A stretch of DNA of 51,603 nucleotides from an uncultured Clostridia bacterium (GTDB lineage: Bacteria > Bacillota > Clostridia > TANB77 > CAG-508). The stretch's first letter is position 1. Each line of letters begins with the position of its first letter. The position numbers were made by a program, and so were the translations under genes. The DNA is taken from positions 1-51,603 of the forward strand of contig CAKPDW010000003.1 of assembly GCA_934149115.1 (NCBI GenBank). The letters are read 5' to 3'. Of this stretch, positions 26,028 to 33,472 are shown piece after piece. The notes under the pieces are model-generated. The model was not told where the DNA came from. It searched no databases and saw nothing but the letters and a program-made list of their open reading frames with translations.

Positions 26028-26735
26028 CTATGAAAAGGCTTGGTCAAACAGTTTTAAAACTGTTGTGAGTGATACGTGATTCTGTTTGGAATTCAGCTCT
26101 GGGTGTTTGGATAACCATTGTAATGAAAATTTTTTTAGTTTCCTATTAATGCTTATTTCTGGACAATCAGGGTATATTTTTTTCAAATCTTTTGACAATC
26201 TGGTGTAATTAATTGTAGATTGATTTCTTACGATTTTGAATGTATCAACAAGCAAGTCACTTGTAAAGTCCATTTTCATTTTCCGTAAGAATACAGGGAT
26301 TTGTTCATCTACAGGTTTACTGGAATCCAGTGTTTTGAATGCATAGCCAAAGTGTTTTAAAACTGCTTTTTCGGATGCATTTGAGCTTTTAATAACATTA
26401 TTTGATACAGTAGTTATTACAATCTCGTTACCAGAGTATTCTTTGCAGAATTCTTCGAACTTTGCGAGTGATTCTTCAGATGCATTGTTTAACATCTGTT
26501 GAAATTGTGATTCCAGCGAATGTGGCAATGTGTCTGTTTCATACATAGTTAATTCTGAAAAATATGTTCTAAACATTGGTATTGCCATGTTTACAATTTC
26601 TGGAGTACTATCATGAATAATTATCATGTCTACATCTGGCAGAAAAGAAACTTTTGCTGGAAAATTTTTTGTTTCGTGTTTTGCTGTTACAATTTCAAAT
26701 TTTGGACTTAAAACTCCTTTAAATACTAAATACAT
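26028..26735 (-). CDS. Protein of unknown function
   Basis: 235 residues; I do not recognise the family. No signal peptide or membrane segment, so probably cytoplasmic. N-terminal half is mixed alpha/beta with VDMIIIHDSTPEIVNMAIPM; the C-terminal part (about 180-235, TRLSKDLKKIYPDCPEISINRK) looks helical and basic and could be a nucleic-acid-binding or winged-helix segment, but this is a guess. The start is firm: AAAGGAGGAAAC precedes the ATG. It uses more CCN, CTG/GTG and TCC-type codons than neighbours, and it lies at the left end of an accessory stretch with an AbiE remnant, which hints at acquisition. Confidence 0.6.
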   Translation of the reverse strand: MYLVFKGVLSPKFEIVTAKHETKNFPAKVSFLPDVDMIIIHDSTPEIVNMAIPMFRTYFSELTMYETDTLPHSLESQFQQMLNNASEESLAKFEEFCKEYSGNEIVITTVSNNVIKSSNASEKAVLKHFGYAFKTLDSSKPVDEQIPVFLRKMKMDFTSDLLVDTFKIVRNQSTINYTRLSKDLKKIYPDCPEISINRKLKKFSLQWLSKHPELNSKQNHVSLTTVLKLFDQAFS

Positions 26736-26936
26736 AATGTTTCCTCCTTTGAAGTGGTTGATTAGTAACTAAAGTTTTTTTTGCAATATCACATTCCTTT
26801 CTAAACATTAAATTTGATTGTGAAATTAAAACACAATCCACATAATACTTATGTAAACAATATTATATCATTTTTCATAGTATTTTGCAAAAAATTCTTG
26901 AATGCTATGTGGCAGAAATTGAAATTGAATGTTGAC

Positions 26937-26945
26937 CATACAATA
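26937..26945 (+). promoter_or_regulatory. CATACAAT element, possible mother-cell sigma -10
   Basis: CATACAAT equals the sigma-E -10 consensus, and CATACAATA fits the sigma-K form CATAnnnTA. The -35 15 nt upstream (GAAATTG) is poor and the element is very near the ribosome site of the DUF11 gene. Tentative. Confidence 0.3.
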
Positions 26946-26964
26946 TAAGTAGGAGGCGAAAAAT

Positions 26965-27348
26965 ATGGCAGATGTAACATTAAGTAATATTGCAAATGTA
27001 ACTGGCGACTATGATGCTATACCTACAACGTTAACATCAGAGGCAGTTATAACTGAAATGATTGCTGAATTGACAATTGTAAAAACAGTTGACAAACAAA
27101 ACTGTGCTAGTGGTAACTTAGCGTATACAGTTACAATTTCAAACTCAGCAGAAAATCCATTTGAAAAACCAACATTTACAGATACTTTGGATCCATTATT
27201 AATTAGTTTAGTGGAAAATAGTGTTAGGGTAAATGGAACGGATGCAAATTACACTTATGATTCAGAGACAGGATTGTTAACTGTAGAGTTAGAGACAATT
27301 GCAAAAGATGGAAGTACTGAAATTACCTTTCAAGTTCAGAAAGTGTAA
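26965..27348 (+). CDS. Small single-domain DUF11-type protein
   Basis: 127 residues. Residues about 40-127 match the DUF11 (conserved repeat, B_ant-type) pattern: ITEMIAELTIVKTVDK..., LAYTVTISNSAENPFEKPTFTDTLDP, then a sandwich ending TEITFQVQKV. The N-terminal 35 residues are also beta-like (MADVTLSNIANVTGDYDA). Unlike the giant DUF11 proteins in this window it has no signal peptide, anchor or LPXTG. A strong site (GGAGGCG) precedes the ATG. It may be a cytoplasmic or mother-cell structural protein, for example a spore layer component; a sporulation-type -10 lies just upstream. Function not known. Confidence 0.75.
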   Translation: MADVTLSNIANVTGDYDAIPTTLTSEAVITEMIAELTIVKTVDKQNCASGNLAYTVTISNSAENPFEKPTFTDTLDPLLISLVENSVRVNGTDANYTYDSETGLLTVELETIAKDGSTEITFQVQKV

Positions 27349-27616
27349 TAGAAAATGGAAGATTCTAAAAAATGTAGCAATTATACAGAGTAAAAATCAA
27401 AGATACAAGAGTAATACGGTTATTGTGTATAATAAAGTTTGTAAAAAATGTTATAAAACAAAGGTAATTTATTGATGTGAGGATTGTGATTATATATATA
27501 AAATAACAATGTATAGAAATTTGCTTTGCAAATTTCGTGTACGAACAAAGACGTGGACTAAAAAATGTTATAATTGGTGCAAATGTTATTAATGTCAGCT
27601 TTTGTTCTTATTGGAA
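27349..27616. other. Gene-free stretch after the small DUF11 gene
   Basis: About 270 AT-rich bases. Only a perfect hairpin at 27516-27536 and a GAACAAAGACGTGG piece after it are notable. No ORF with a ribosome site was found. Confidence 0.5.
27516..27536. repeat. Perfect 9-bp hairpin followed by a GAACAAA motif
   Basis: GAAATTTGC, TTT, GCAAATTTC, then GTGTACGAACAAAGACGTGG. The same order (hairpin ending TTTC, then a GAACAAA motif) occurs at 13537-13575 before prfA and, in part, at 2966-2990. Confidence 0.5.
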
Positions 27617-27790
27617 TTATAATAATTTGTTTGATAGTATCCAATTGATAAATGTGGAATAAGATTCACCGTTATACAAGGGTGTAATTACTTTGAATAG
27701 GATACCTGTATTTTCTATCCATTCAATTAAAATGCTTTTTAGTTCAGCTGATGTTTCAACTGCAACTGTAGTAGAATCAATATTTATCAT
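27617..27790 (-). CDS. Small protein of unknown function, 57 residues
   Basis: A short ORF on the minus strand encoding MINIDSTTVAVETSAELK... ending in INWILSNKLL. A GAGG lies 10 nt before the ATG. Composition is ordinary for a folded small protein (Trp, Tyr, Phe and charged residues evenly spread), with no signal peptide or membrane segment. It is isolated, between the small DUF11 gene and the AbiEi-like gene. I do not recognise it; it could be a small accessory or phage-type protein. Confidence 0.5.
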   Translation of the reverse strand: MINIDSTTVAVETSAELKSILIEWIENTGILFKVITPLYNGESYSTFINWILSNKLL

Positions 27791-27854
27791 TAAATAAAAT
27801 CCTCAAAATTGTATTTATATATTATATTATTGAATTGAGGAAGAAATAACAAGT

Positions 27855-27883
27855 TTGACAAAATCATAAAAAAAAAGTACAAT
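27855..27883 (+). promoter_or_regulatory. SigA-type promoter of the AbiEi-like gene
   Basis: TTGACA, 17-nt spacer rich in A, TACAAT, about 60 nt before the ATG. Confidence 0.75.
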
Positions 27884-27945
27884 GTTATTATAAAGTATAA
27901 AAATATTAATTATACATACATTATAATAACAAGGAGGCAAAAATA

Positions 27946-28590
27946 ATGAATATTTGTAAAACTGTATTAGAATGTATAGAACAATATCCAGAAGATGAGC
28001 CAATATTTATTGATGAAATAAAAAAATATGTAATTGAAAAATGTAAGGAAGATGAAAAAGAAAATGTATTAAAAAATATAAATGTTATTTTAAATAGATT
28101 AAAAAAAGAAGGATTTATTAAAGCAGAATATAAAGGAGTATATTATAAACCAGCAATTAGCATATTTGGAGAAGTACCACTAAATACTAATCGATTAAGA
28201 GAGTTAAAATATTTAGTGGATAGAAATGGAAATATAAAGGGTTATATTGTAGGTGCAAAATTATTTAATAGGATTGGGCTTACAACACAAGTACCTAATA
28301 TTACAGAGATAGTTACAAATGAATGTAAATATCATAAACAATTTGACGAAAAATTAAGAACATATATTATAAAACCTAAAATAGAAATTACAAATGAAAA
28401 TTATAAATATTTGCAATTTATAGATATTTTAGAAAATAAGGATAAAATTAATATTGAAGTAGAAAACCCTAATGAAATTTTATATAAAATTATAAAAGAC
28501 TATAACTTAGATTTTGAAAAAATTATAAAATATGCAAGAGAAACAAATAACAAGAAAATATTAGATAAATTATTTGTATTAGCAAGATAG
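27946..28590 (+). CDS. AbiEi-like antitoxin (DUF6088 type)
   Basis: 214 residues. Type IV antitoxin-like proteins of the AbiEi group are winged-helix autorepressors that counter an AbiEii nucleotidyltransferase toxin and can act in phage defence. Residues about 1-70 form a winged-helix-like domain (two helices, LNRLKKEGFIKAEYKGVYYKP). The DUF6088 core follows: FGEVPLNTNRLRELKYL, GNIKGYIVGAKLFNRIGLTTQVPN, EIVTNE and KPKIEITNENYKYLQFIDIL. GGAGG precedes the ATG. Eight nt after its stop begins a truncated toxin gene, so the antitoxin now seems to stand alone. Confidence 0.82.
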   Translation: MNICKTVLECIEQYPEDEPIFIDEIKKYVIEKCKEDEKENVLKNINVILNRLKKEGFIKAEYKGVYYKPAISIFGEVPLNTNRLRELKYLVDRNGNIKGYIVGAKLFNRIGLTTQVPNITEIVTNECKYHKQFDEKLRTYIIKPKIEITNENYKYLQFIDILENKDKINIEVENPNEILYKIIKDYNLDFEKIIKYARETNNKKILDKLFVLAR

Positions 28591-28598
28591 GAGATTTT

Positions 28599-28754
28599 AT
28601 GTATTTACATTTGAAAGAAAAAGAATTCAAGAATTTTTTACAAATTATAAAAGAAAGGTCAAATATAGATGTAGACATAATAGAAAAAGATTATTATGTT
28701 TGTGCTGTTTTAAATGAATTATCTAAAAAACATACTGAAAAGATTATATACTAA
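28599..28754 (+). pseudogene. Truncated AbiEii-type toxin
   Basis: A 51-codon ORF directly after the AbiEi-like gene, with GGAG 5 nt before its ATG. The product (MYLHLKEKEFKNFLQIIKER ... DVDIIEKDYYVCAVLNELSK) matches the N-terminal helices of AbiEii nucleotidyltransferases, where FIEKDYWV precedes the catalytic FKGGTSLSK. Here the frame stops just before that motif and a terminator follows within 30 nt, so the nucleotidyltransferase core is gone. It may still be translated as a short peptide. Confidence 0.7.
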
Positions 28755-28782
28755 GTTTTGTAAATAATTGTATATAAAAAAT

Positions 28783-28823
28783 AAAAAAGTATAGAAAATG
28801 AATAATTGTTTCTATACTTTTTT
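28783..28823. terminator. Bidirectional terminator
   Basis: Perfect 15-bp stem AAAAAAGTATAGAAA / TTTCTATACTTTTTT, loop of 11 nt. Serves the AbiE remnant (+) and the convergent M14 gene (-). Confidence 0.88.
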
Positions 28824-28837
28824 GTTATTAGGATAGT

Positions 28838-29965
28838 TTATATAAGTAGCATACCTAAAATTAATATACCTATATTTTTGTTATAGATGTCTTGGAATTG
28901 TGAGATTGGTAGAGGATTTTCTCCTAAACCTGTTTCGATAGTGTATCCTGGGAGATTGTAGTTTTGGATAAACCAGTCTTTGTAGCCTGCAAATCCTGAT
29001 GTGTATGGTGTGTTTTCTAATAAGTAACCACTTACTTGGCTAAAATGTCTACCGATTTCATATGAGCGTGGTGGAAGATAGTTTAAAAATTTCCAATATA
29101 TTGTTTCTCCTTGTGAATGATATGCAAGTATTAATGAGAAGTTTTTGCTTAATGTGAAATTGTATAGTGCTTTTGCTTCTTGTGCATATAATGGTGAGGG
29201 ACCGACGTAGTCACGTGGACCTGGTTTTGTGTAACCTTGTGCGAATTTATTGTTGCGTGCTGTTTCCCACTCTGCTGGAAATTGGAGATTTAGGTCAATG
29301 CCTTCTATATTTGCTTTCCAACCATTTGGAAATGGTATAGTGAGATAGTTTTGAGATAATTTTTGGGCTGAGTTATAACTTTGTGGATGGTATTTTTTTA
29401 TATTACCAACTACTAAATCGACTCCATCTGGATTAGCTAGAGGTACAACATATAATGTGTATTGATTGAAAAGCGATGAAGCTGGGTATCCCCATATGTT
29501 TCCTCTGTTTAAATATGCGGTGCATAGATTTTCTAAAAATTTCATTAAAAGTGTTGTATTTATCCATTCGTTTCCATGAATGGCTCCACTGTAAAATATC
29601 TGCTTAGGACCACGCCCAAATTTAAAATATTTTAATTCTTTTTTGAGAACAGAATATCCTATGTTGCCTTGTTCTAAGAATGGAAACTTTGTGGCGAATC
29701 CTTGGGAATTTATTGATAATATGTTTGAACCATAGGATATGTCTGTGGGCACAATATAGAAAAATGCTGATAATTTATTCCATGTGTTTGGCCCAACAAT
29801 ACCGTCTTGTGGAATTCCAAATTCTCGTTGAAATGTAATTACTGCGTTTTTAGTTTGATTTCCAAATATTCCGTCAATATTGCCTTTGTAGAATCCAAGT
29901 GTTTTTAGTGTACTTTGCAGATATTGGACAAGTGTTCCTGTAGAACCTAATTTTAATAATTCCAT
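28838..29965 (-). CDS. M14 gamma-D-glutamyl-diaminopimelate endopeptidase with peptidoglycan-binding domain
   Basis: 375 residues. N-terminal PG_binding_1 domain (about 5-65: VQYLQSTLKTLGFY, DGIFGNQTKNAV, DGIVGPNTW), then a zinc carboxypeptidase domain (about 95-375). Zinc ligands HGNE (His130, Glu133) and His283 in AYHSQGE, catalytic Glu344 in YTIETGLGENP, and NPDGVDLV and GIDLNLQFPAEWE typical of endopeptidase I (ENP1). Such enzymes cut the D-Glu to diaminopimelate bond during sporulation or wall recycling. There is no signal peptide, as in mother-cell enzymes acting within the sporangium. Ribosome site AGGTGAT. It lies after the coat genes on the same strand but behind a terminator. Confidence 0.9.
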   Translation of the reverse strand: MELLKLGSTGTLVQYLQSTLKTLGFYKGNIDGIFGNQTKNAVITFQREFGIPQDGIVGPNTWNKLSAFFYIVPTDISYGSNILSINSQGFATKFPFLEQGNIGYSVLKKELKYFKFGRGPKQIFYSGAIHGNEWINTTLLMKFLENLCTAYLNRGNIWGYPASSLFNQYTLYVVPLANPDGVDLVVGNIKKYHPQSYNSAQKLSQNYLTIPFPNGWKANIEGIDLNLQFPAEWETARNNKFAQGYTKPGPRDYVGPSPLYAQEAKALYNFTLSKNFSLILAYHSQGETIYWKFLNYLPPRSYEIGRHFSQVSGYLLENTPYTSGFAGYKDWFIQNYNLPGYTIETGLGENPLPISQFQDIYNKNIGILILGMLLI

Positions 29966-30038
29966 TTATATCACCTATAATTAATATATTCTTATTATTG
30001 CTAAATGTGAGTATATGTTTTTATTTTTCAGAATAAAA

Positions 30039-30081
30039 TATCAAAGCACAGAATTTATAAAACAAATTCTGTGCTTTGATA
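30039..30081 (-). terminator. Strong terminator of the coat gene pair
   Basis: Perfect 18-bp stem TATCAAAGCACAGAATTT / AAATTCTGTGCTTTGATA, 7-nt loop; TTTTATT follows on the minus strand. Confidence 0.85.
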
Positions 30082-30088
30082 AATGTTG

Positions 30089-30334
30089 CTAAGATTGTAC
30101 TTCAGTTTTGACTTGACTGATTTCTGTTTGTGTTGCTTGTGCTGATGGTGTGTAATATCCTTTTATGTTTGCGACTCTGTATAAATCATATTGGAATGTT
30201 TCTGATGAATTTCTTATTTCTTGTAGTGTTTGTCTTAGATTTGTGTTTTCTGTTTCTACTATTACACCAGCATATGTTTTTAAGGAACTTTTTGTTCCTT
30301 CTAAAATGTCGTTAACCATATATTTTTCTTCCAT
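30089..30334 (-). CDS. Coat F-domain spore coat protein
   Basis: 81 residues. Matches the coat F (CotF) pattern: MVNDILEGTKSSLKTYAGVI, a short turn, then NLRQTLQEIRNSSETFQYDLYRVANIKGYY, i.e. a helical hairpin ending in the GYY motif. Such proteins are mother-cell-made spore coat components. GGAGG lies 5 nt before the ATG. Second gene of a pair with the 62-residue protein (18-nt gap), from a sigma-E-like promoter, and followed by a strong terminator. A downstream ATG giving MVNDIL is a less likely start. Confidence 0.83.
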   Translation of the reverse strand: MEEKYMVNDILEGTKSSLKTYAGVIVETENTNLRQTLQEIRNSSETFQYDLYRVANIKGYYTPSAQATQTEISQVKTEVQS

Positions 30335-30352
30335 TGTAACCTCCGTTTTAAA

Positions 30353-30541
30353 TTATTCTGATAGAAATGCCATTAACTTTTGTTTTGTGTTTAATGTGTC
30401 TTGTGCTGATTTTGTAAATATTTGCTTAATCTGTGGATCTGTACAAGTATTTGCATAGTTAGTTAATTTTTGAAAATTTGTATCTTGCATTCCTATAAGA
30501 TGTCTTAAATTTTGTAATTCAATTTGACTTAAATTTGCCAT
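30353..30541 (-). CDS. Small coat-associated helical protein
   Basis: 62 residues (MANLSQIELQNLRHLIGMQD ... KQKLMAFLSE), two predicted helices with the spacing seen in the first helices of ferritin-like and coat F proteins (YANTCTDPQIKQIF is like NQA.D..LK.L.). AGGAGG lies before the ATG. It is the first gene of the sigma-E-type coat pair. Family naming is by resemblance and context; I am fairly sure of the sporulation role but not of the exact family. Confidence 0.7.
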   Translation of the reverse strand: MANLSQIELQNLRHLIGMQDTNFQKLTNYANTCTDPQIKQIFTKSAQDTLNTKQKLMAFLSE

Positions 30542-30568
30542 TTTTTCCTCCTAATATAAATGTTATGT

Positions 30569-30598
30569 TTAGTATGTCCGTTTTCATTTTAAATATGC
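30569..30598 (-). promoter_or_regulatory. Sigma-E promoter of the coat gene pair
   Basis: Minus strand: GCATATT, 15-nt spacer, CATACTAA. All seven -35 bases fit the Bacillus sigma-E consensus (KMATATT) and the -10 fits CATACANT in six of eight positions. About 28 nt before the ATG. Confidence 0.7.
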
Positions 30599-30766
30599 AT
30601 GTTTAGCATAGAAAATCATTTGAAAAATGTGTATGTAAAATTTTGTTTGTATCTTGGAAAATCTTGTAATTCCTTGTTTCCCTAAATATTTTAAGAAATG
30701 CTGAGAAAAAGTGAATAAATTAAAGTATATCAGAGCTATTGGGTAGATAATCAATAATAATGCTGT

Positions 30767-30804
30767 AATTTGATTTTGAGAAAAATCAAATTTTAATATA
30801 TAAT
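30767..30804 (+). promoter_or_regulatory. Promoter with overlapping palindromic operator before the second M23 gene
   Basis: TTGAGA (30776-30781), 17-nt spacer, TATAAT (30799-30804). A perfect 11-bp palindrome AATTTGATTTT-GAGA-AAAATCAAATT (30767-30792) covers the -35 and most of the spacer, as an operator would. Confidence 0.55.
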
Positions 30805-30862
30805 ATTTACGAATTTTGAAATTAAAAAGAATTTAATGGATATTTATGTGAAAGGAAAACAA

Positions 30863-31873
30863 ATGAGAACTCTTTTTATACACGTTAGAAAGTCGATTAA
30901 GTTGATGATAATTCTTATAATATCTTTACTTTTGATTTTGGGTATACTGTATTTTTTGTTTAGACCAATGTATGCTGTTAAATTAAATGGTGAATTAATT
31001 GGTTATGTTGATACGAAAAAGCAGTTGGAAGAAAAAATAGAAGATTATAAAAAATCAGGAGATGGTGAAAAAGTTGCTTTTTATGAAATAGACCAAATGC
31101 CTGATTATGAAGTTTGTTATTCAAAAAAGGATGTTCAACCTGATGAAGAAAAAGTTTTTGATACTGTGATTTCTTCAGGTACACCATATTATAGAAGTTA
31201 TGCTATTATGTATCAGGGTGAAGAAAAAGCTTATGTTTCATCTTCTGAAGAAGCTGAGCAAGTAATTAATGATTTAAAAGGAAAAAATAGTACGAATGTT
31301 AGTGATATATCTTATGTTGCTAAATATTCTTCAGATGAATTAGAGCAAACTGCTGTTGAAAATGTTGTTGCATCTTTGTATGTTGCTCCACAGGTTGTTC
31401 AAAATACAGTTGAAACGCCTACTACGACAACAACTACAGCAAAAAGAACTGCTCTAGGAACTGTTAATACATCACAAAATGTTTCATTCGCTAATAAAGC
31501 TATTGGAGTTTCGTTAGCTAGACCGATTTCAGGGACTATCACATCTAGATTTGGAAAACGTAGTAGGGGAATGCATACAGGTTTAGATATTGCAACTACA
31601 AAAGGCACTCCTATTGGAGCTGCGGCTGCTGGAACTGTTACATATGCAGGTCCTAAAGGTACATATGGTAATTTAGTTGTAGTTGACCATGGTAATGGAG
31701 TTCAAACATATTATGCACATTGTGATTCAGTTTGTTGTTCAGCTGGTCAAAAGGTTTCACAAGGACAAATAATTTCACGAGTTGGTACAACAGGAAATTC
31801 TACTGGACCACATTTACATTTAGAAATTAGGATAAATGGTGTATGTCAAAACCCACAGAATTATTTATACTAA
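30863..31873 (+). CDS. M23 family peptidoglycan endopeptidase, membrane-anchored (second copy)
   Basis: 336 residues from the ATG at 30863, chosen for AAAGGA 6 nt upstream; an ATG at 30836 lacks a site. Paralogue of 21610-22698: basic N-terminus, membrane helix (about 10-33), a shared region with KLNGELIGYV and MPDYEVCYS, a Thr-rich linker (TPTTTTTTAKRT) in place of the Ala/Lys/Glu linker, and an M23 domain with HTGLD, YAHC and GPHLHLE. The zinc ligands are intact, so it should be active. Two extra cysteines (SVCCS) are in the catalytic domain. Its promoter differs from the first copy by a palindromic operator. Such SpoIIQ-like M23 proteins may act in sporulation or growth; the active-site histidine differs from SpoIIQ of Bacillus. 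Confidence 0.9.
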   Translation: MRTLFIHVRKSIKLMIILIISLLLILGILYFLFRPMYAVKLNGELIGYVDTKKQLEEKIEDYKKSGDGEKVAFYEIDQMPDYEVCYSKKDVQPDEEKVFDTVISSGTPYYRSYAIMYQGEEKAYVSSSEEAEQVINDLKGKNSTNVSDISYVAKYSSDELEQTAVENVVASLYVAPQVVQNTVETPTTTTTTAKRTALGTVNTSQNVSFANKAIGVSLARPISGTITSRFGKRSRGMHTGLDIATTKGTPIGAAAAGTVTYAGPKGTYGNLVVVDHGNGVQTYYAHCDSVCCSAGQKVSQGQIISRVGTTGNSTGPHLHLEIRINGVCQNPQNYLY

Positions 31874-32227
31874 AAATTCATATAGCAAATTATAAAAAAT
31901 AGGGGAAATATTTGAATTTATGGATATTTCTCTTTTTTTGTTATCAATTTTTATTTGGTCTATGTATGGAGTAGATTTGATACATTTTTTAAATTGGGAA
32001 AAGTAATCTTCTCTATCAAATGTGATTATTGATTTATTTTTTATTGCTATAACTAAGCAGTTATGTACTAAAAATATATTTGTTAATTGTGCAAATGGGG
32101 ATTTTTGGCGTACAATATCGTTCAAAAAATCTTGTGATTCTTTAGAATCTTGCATAAGTGATTCTTTTGAAATGTTTTTCTTTTCTAATGCGATTAATGG
32201 TACATATATATAATTATAGTTTGACAT
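31865..32227 (-). CDS. Protein of unknown function
   Basis: 120 residues from the ATG at 32227 (AAAGGAG 8 nt upstream). A longer reading from 32437 would add a hydrophobic 70-residue lead without a ribosome site, so I reject it. Cytoplasmic-looking, mixed alpha/beta (SNYNYIYVPLIALEKKNISK, NIFLVHNCLVIAIKNKSIIT). Not recognised. Its 3' end overlaps the stop of the convergent M23 gene by 9 nt and contains that gene's terminator. Confidence 0.6.
   Translation of the reverse strand: MSNYNYIYVPLIALEKKNISKESLMQDSKESQDFLNDIVRQKSPFAQLTNIFLVHNCLVIAIKNKSIITFDREDYFSQFKKCIKSTPYIDQIKIDNKKREISINSNISPIFYNLLYEFLV
31901..31939 (+). terminator. Terminator of the second M23 gene, inside the opposing gene
   Basis: AGGGGAAATAT pairs with ATATTTCTCT (G-U pairs) with a 12-nt loop and a T run of seven. 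It lies within the coding region on the minus strand (last 25 codons). Confidence 0.6.
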
Positions 32228-32470
32228 TTGCAAAACTCCTTTATAAAAAGTAATCTTAAATAAATTGTAGCATCTTATTTTAAAAAAATAAATGATAAAT
32301 ATTTGGAAAACTAGGAAAAAAACTTGAAAAAATGGTGTTGAGAATATATAATACTTGTATGCTAAAATGTAATAATCCGTAACAAAAGATAAAGGTATAA
32401 TTGAAAAAAGATACATGAATTTTGAAAAGTTTTTCAAGTTAATTTATACCTTGGAAAGGAACAAATTAAA

Positions 32471-32725
32471 ATGATTAGAGAAAAAAATTTATGGATACTT
32501 TTGATTTTTTTATTATGTGGAATAGTTATAGGAGGACTTATAGCTAATTTTGCTTCACAAGTAAGTTGGCTTTCATGGTTAGCATATGGAGAAGAATTTG
32601 GAACTAATGGACCTGTGGGGGTTGATTTAAGTATATTAAGAATAAGTGTAGAATTACGTATAAAAATAAATGTTGCAAGTATTGTGGGAATGATTATAGC
32701 AGCATTTATTTATAATAAATTATAA
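32471..32725 (+). CDS. DUF4321 small membrane protein
   Basis: 84 residues with two membrane helices (about 6-29 and 64-82) around a loop with GVDLSILRISVELRIKINVAS, the pattern of the Clostridial DUF4321 family, commonly encoded just before the radC/mreB cluster as here. Function unknown. AAAGGAAC before the ATG. First gene of the likely operon DUF4321-radC-mreBCD-mrdA. Confidence 0.82.
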   Translation: MIREKNLWILLIFLLCGIVIGGLIANFASQVSWLSWLAYGEEFGTNGPVGVDLSILRISVELRIKINVASIVGMIIAAFIYNKL

Positions 32726-32749
32726 AGTGGGCAATAGAAAGGATGACAT

Positions 32750-33430
32750 TTGACAATAAAGATGAACGAATTGCCAAAATATGAAAGACCATATGAAAAA
32801 TTAGAAATGTATGGTGAGGGATGTTTAACAAATTCAGAATTGTTGGCAATTATTATAGAGAGTGGGACAAAAGATGAGACTGCGATTCAATTGGCACATA
32901 AAGTTATTTCATTAGGAAATGGTTTTGCTGAAAACGAATTTAGAGTGTTACAAACAATTTCATTGGAAGAATTAAAAAAGATAAAAGGCATAGGAAGAGT
33001 TAAGGCGATTAGATTAAAGGCGACTATGGAAATTGCTAAAAGGCTGTCTAAACCAATGGAAAATGAAGTTTTTATCAAATCATCTAATGATGTTGCAAGA
33101 ATTTTTATGGAAGAAATGAGATTTGAAAAAAGAGAAATTGTAAAAGTTGTTATTTTGAATACAAAGAATAAAATTTTAAGAATTCTTGATGTGTCTTTGG
33201 GAGGAACAAATTATGCAGTAATAGAACCAAAGGAGATTTTAGCTGAACCTATAAAAATGGGTGCTGATAAAATTATTTTAATTCATAATCATCCAAGTGG
33301 TAATGCAACACCTAGCAAAGAGGATTTTGAGGTAACAAAGAGAATTAGTGTGTGTGCTGAATTGTTTGGAATAAAATTATTAGATCATATTGTAATTGGG
33401 GATGGAGAATATAAAAGTGCTTTTCTTTAG
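32750..33430 (+). CDS. radC: RadC family JAMM-fold protein
   Basis: 226 residues. N-terminal helix-hairpin-helix (LKKIKGIGRVKAIRLKA) and a C-terminal JAMM metal site HNHPSGNATPSKEDF (HxH...D). Despite its name the family's role in repair is doubtful. TTG 32750 is likely the start: AAAGGA is 6 nt upstream; the first ATG (32762) is 18 nt away. It sits before mreB, the classic Firmicutes order. Confidence 0.93.
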   Translation: MTIKMNELPKYERPYEKLEMYGEGCLTNSELLAIIIESGTKDETAIQLAHKVISLGNGFAENEFRVLQTISLEELKKIKGIGRVKAIRLKATMEIAKRLSKPMENEVFIKSSNDVARIFMEEMRFEKREIVKVVILNTKNKILRILDVSLGGTNYAVIEPKEILAEPIKMGADKIILIHNHPSGNATPSKEDFEVTKRISVCAELFGIKLLDHIVIGDGEYKSAFL

Positions 33431-33472
33431 CATAAATGAATAAATTTAGACATTTGGAAGGATTGTTGGTAT

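Noticed and set aside
30836..30862. ATG 30836 as start of the second M23 gene
   Set aside because: No ribosome site; ATG 30863 has AAAGGA 6 nt upstream.
32228..32437. Hydrophobic lead of the 31865-32437 frame
   Set aside because: No ribosome site; ATG 32227 has AAAGGAG 8 nt upstream.
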